From Gammaproteobacteria bacterium (GTDB taxonomy: Bacteria > Pseudomonadota > Gammaproteobacteria > SZUA-21), in assembly GCA_027021095.1 (NCBI GenBank), contig JALUUZ010000478.1, forward strand, positions 1 through 7,551: a stretch of DNA of 7,551 bases, read 5' to 3'. How positions within the stretch are numbered: position 1 is the first letter of the stretch; each line of letters opens with the position of its first letter. The position numbers and the translations under genes were made by a program. The notes beneath the pieces are model-generated. The model was given only the letters and a program-made list of their open reading frames with translations, was not told the DNA's origin and ran no database searches. Of this stretch, positions 5,655 through 7,551 are shown piece after piece.

Positions 5655-6647
5655 ATGGCAAAACCAAAATTCTGGATAGAAGCAAGATCATTGAGTATTG
5701 GGCCTGCAAGCCACAACTACCTAGTATTATGTACCAGTAATGACAAGGGGCAGACCGTTCGCCTGGCGGAGTTGCACGGCATGGCGTATAACAACAAAAC
5801 AAAGCAGTTTGCAACAATAGGATACAATTCGAATCACAGATTGAGTGGACTGCATATAGTACATGACCGAAAATTTGATCAGGAAATTCCATCCAGTTTG
5901 AAGGATATATCCGCTGTCTCTAAAGCCAAGGGGTTGATTGCTCCTTATAAAGGCCCAGACTATCGTAGAACCTATGTTCATGAAAATCAAACGAGAGCTG
6001 TGTTGATTACCGGCACAGAACAGGACATAAAGGCACGCTGGCTGAAAGGCGTTGAGGCAGCAAATATGCTAACGGAGAAAAATCTGCCTTATCCTGCCGG
6101 CGGTTTTAAACTGTTTAAAACCCCGATCAACAGTAACTCTGCGTATGCCACTTATTCGGAAATCATGAACCTGCGTGTGCACAATTTTCCCGGCGTCGCG
6201 GAACCGGGTCTGAAAGGTCGGTTTCTTACCCCGGAAGAAATTGACAAGTTCAAATATCAGCCTGGAAAGCAAGAGACCAGGCAGGCAGCACCCTCGGGAA
6301 ATAAAACTACTTCATTGGAGCCGGGTGTTAAATACGGTAGACCAACGGTAGTAGATGGAATGGCCAGGTTTTCAATAAAAAACCCGATTTTACCTGCTTC
6401 AGTATGGAATCAACTGGGTTTTGATACGATCGGAAAAGGCGTGCTGGTAACCGGTCGCGATCGTTATGGTAACCAAAAACAATATATTGGATTCACCGCA
6501 GATGATACCCGTGCGACGGTACATGCGAAACAGCCTGATGCCAATATTGCCGCTCGGGAATATTCGGAGGCAAAAGCTAAGGAGCTGAGATTGGCGATAT
6601 CAAAGGAAAAAACTATGGATCAAGGAAACGAGCAGGGAATGGTTTGA
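5655..6647 (+). CDS. Unrecognised 330-aa protein, candidate secreted effector/toxin
   Basis: I cannot assign this gene to a named family. AAGGA (5643-5647), 7 bases upstream, supports the ATG at 5655. There is no signal peptide or membrane segment. The N-terminal domain (about 1-200) carries RSLSIGPASHNYLVL (H20), LAELHG (E39), a GTEQDIKARWLKGVEAANML stretch from residue 120, then NLPYP (143-147) and NSNSAYATYSEIMNL (159-173) followed by VAEPGLKGRFL. A histidine before a hydrophobic strand plus a late N-S/C-N-x-x-x-T/F helix is reminiscent of papain-like or NlpC/P60-LRAT-type hydrolase domains seen in type VI effectors. That is a hedged resemblance, not a match. A polar linker (about 202-226) leads to a smaller C-terminal domain (227-315), including IKNPILPASVWNQLGF and GRDRYGNQKQYIGF. 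Base composition is more AT-rich than the left-hand genes. The following exported protein gene, 52 bases on, would fit an immunity partner. Confidence 0.6.
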   Translation: MAKPKFWIEARSLSIGPASHNYLVLCTSNDKGQTVRLAELHGMAYNNKTKQFATIGYNSNHRLSGLHIVHDRKFDQEIPSSLKDISAVSKAKGLIAPYKGPDYRRTYVHENQTRAVLITGTEQDIKARWLKGVEAANMLTEKNLPYPAGGFKLFKTPINSNSAYATYSEIMNLRVHNFPGVAEPGLKGRFLTPEEIDKFKYQPGKQETRQAAPSGNKTTSLEPGVKYGRPTVVDGMARFSIKNPILPASVWNQLGFDTIGKGVLVTGRDRYGNQKQYIGFTADDTRATVHAKQPDANIAAREYSEAKAKELRLAISKEKTMDQGNEQGMV

Positions 6648-6699
6648 GTCGTAGCTGAACCTAGGAAAAATCTGACTAAGTTAAAAAAGGGAAATATCA

Positions 6700-7209
6700 A
6701 TGAAGAAATCAGTTGTAAAAATCGTGTCGGTTACAGTGTTTGTATTGCTTTCGAGCAGTGTATTGGCCAGTGATTTTAGTAAGCTGTCCGCGGTAATGTG
6801 TGATGCCAAGAAATACATGCGCTCCTTGTCCCGTTATTGTGGTGAAAAACACCCGGGGGACAAACAAACTGCTGAAAAACTTTTCAGCCAATGGTTAAAA
6901 GTAAACGGTCAATACGCCGACAAGGCCAGCCGGCTTTGCCACCAGCTTTGGGGTATGGAGAAAAAATATAGTTCCTGCGCGGTGAAGGCATCAGAGGCCG
7001 TAAACGATGTTTTGCTGGAGCAGGCGATTGACGAGTTGAAAAGGCAAAAGCCGGATTACTGCAAGAGCCTGATCAAGGAGTATAAAACCACCGGGATCAA
7101 GGTAGCCAATGATCTGAAGGAGTTTGCACTGAACCGGAAAAAGATCAAGGCACTGATGGATTCAAGGAAAAAACAGCTTGAACAAAAATATAACCTGATG
7201 TCGCCATAA
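6700..7209 (+). CDS. Small exported cysteine-containing helical protein, candidate immunity protein
   Basis: The product has 169 residues. Residues 1-23 form a clear Sec signal (MKK, hydrophobic core, SSSVLA before SD), so a periplasmic location is inferred; there is no lipobox. The mature part is rich in charged and helix-forming residues, with five cysteines (34, 47, 80, 93, 121), and ends in a lysine-rich helix. One cysteine would be unpaired if the other four form two disulfides. AAGGGA (6687-6692), 7 bases upstream, supports the ATG at 6700. It lies 52 bases after the preceding gene on the same strand and shares its lower GC (42% in 6721-6780), so the two are probably co-transcribed and were probably acquired together. 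I recognise no family. A periplasmic immunity protein against the product of 5655-6647 is an inference from order and compartment; an unrelated periplasmic protein is the alternative. Confidence 0.65.
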   Translation: MKKSVVKIVSVTVFVLLSSSVLASDFSKLSAVMCDAKKYMRSLSRYCGEKHPGDKQTAEKLFSQWLKVNGQYADKASRLCHQLWGMEKKYSSCAVKASEAVNDVLLEQAIDELKRQKPDYCKSLIKEYKTTGIKVANDLKEFALNRKKIKALMDSRKKQLEQKYNLMSP

Positions 7210-7271
7210 TATTTTTGAAAGAGTCCTCGATGATGCGTTGTAGGCTCGCTGTGAACGGTGGAAATAGTTAG

Positions 7272-7287
7272 ATGTCCTTCAGGACAT
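7272..7287. other. Small hairpin in the spacer before the lipoprotein gene
   Basis: ATGTCC-TTCA-GGACAT forms a 6-bp stem with a 4-base loop, 62 bases after the stop at 7209. There is no U-tract directly after it, so a terminator call is weak; it may be a chance palindrome. Confidence 0.3.
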
Positions 7288-7337
7288 ACAAGCGGAATTT
7301 TGAATTCTCACGTGCGGTATATTTAGAGTCGGACATA

Positions 7338-7551
7338 ATGAAAACACACAGTATTCTTTTCGTTCTAGCAACTGCGATGCTCTTGTCCGCCTGCCAGGCT
7401 GTCAGGCAGGATAGCCGTCCCTATCGGATCAGGGAAGGCAGTGTGTTGCAGCTCAATGTTCCGCTCAGGTTTGCACCCGGCAGGGTGGCGGTGTACCTGC
7501 ACAAGGGCCGTGTCGTGCCGGTCGACTTGAGTCATATCGGCAGATATTTCA
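7338..7551 (+). CDS. Lipoprotein, N-terminal part (runs off the window)
   Basis: An open frame of 71 codons from the ATG at 7338 reaches the window end without a stop. It begins MKTHSILFVLATAMLLSAC, a lipoprotein signal with lipobox LSAC (C19), so the product should be membrane-anchored in the envelope. The mature part has YRIREGSVLQLNVPLRFAPG followed by RVAVYLHKGRVVPVDL. This resembles a conserved proteobacterial lipoprotein type with a 'PL-x-x-x-PGR-x-x-VYL-x-x-GR' stretch, whose function I do not know. A weak GAG lies 9 bases upstream. GC is high again (62% in 7441-7500), which suggests a native gene outside the AT-rich pair. The 128-base spacer makes a shared operon with 6700-7209 uncertain. 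Confidence 0.75.
   Translation, partial: MKTHSILFVLATAMLLSACQAVRQDSRPYRIREGSVLQLNVPLRFAPGRVAVYLHKGRVVPVDLSHIGRYF

Noticed and set aside
1..7551. CRISPR array
   Set aside because: The repeats seen are long, few, dispersed and have inverted ends; there are no short regularly spaced repeats with unique spacers.

Overview
The window reads as chromosomal DNA of a Gram-negative proteobacterium, most likely a gammaproteobacterium. The evidence is the set of lipoprotein and Sec signal peptides, the ClsC-type phospholipase D, a DUF1223 protein, a CobO/BtuR adenosyltransferase, and fairly GC-rich genes separated by repeat-filled spacers. No rRNA, tRNA, transposase or CRISPR array is visible, and the species cannot be named from this sequence.

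Layout. Positions 1-108 hold two abutting halves of a dispersed repeat. A minus-strand ClsC-like cardiolipin synthase lipoprotein (122-1738) is divergent from a plus-strand sugar/aminoglycoside-type kinase (1841-2977); the roughly 100 bp between them holds a candidate promoter for each. A complete, MITE-like copy of the repeat (2999-3182) follows the kinase. Next comes a secreted DUF1223 thioredoxin-fold-like protein (3313-4065), then about 530 bp without a recognisable gene, containing a decayed repeat copy and a minus-strand terminator-like hairpin. A 26-codon ORF with a good Shine-Dalgarno (4595-4675) overlaps the start of a divergent CobO-type corrinoid adenosyltransferase (4672-5265). A 389 bp spacer follows, with two twin hairpins and a relic of the repeat.

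The right-hand part is different. Two adjacent, visibly AT-richer genes (5655-6647 and 6700-7209) encode an unrecognised 330-residue protein without a signal peptide and a 169-residue exported, cysteine-containing helical protein. Order, spacing, compartment prediction and base composition fit a toxin/effector gene followed by a periplasmic immunity gene. This is an inference: no secretion machinery is in the window. GC content rises again in a lipoprotein gene (7338 onward) that runs off the right edge.

The genes on the left look like ordinary housekeeping or accessory metabolism (membrane lipid, sugar phosphorylation, cobalamin) and do not form one pathway. The points most worth a second look are the candidate effector-immunity pair, the 181-184 bp inverted-repeat element family, and the small ORF coupled to an adenosyltransferase that lacks several usual family residues.
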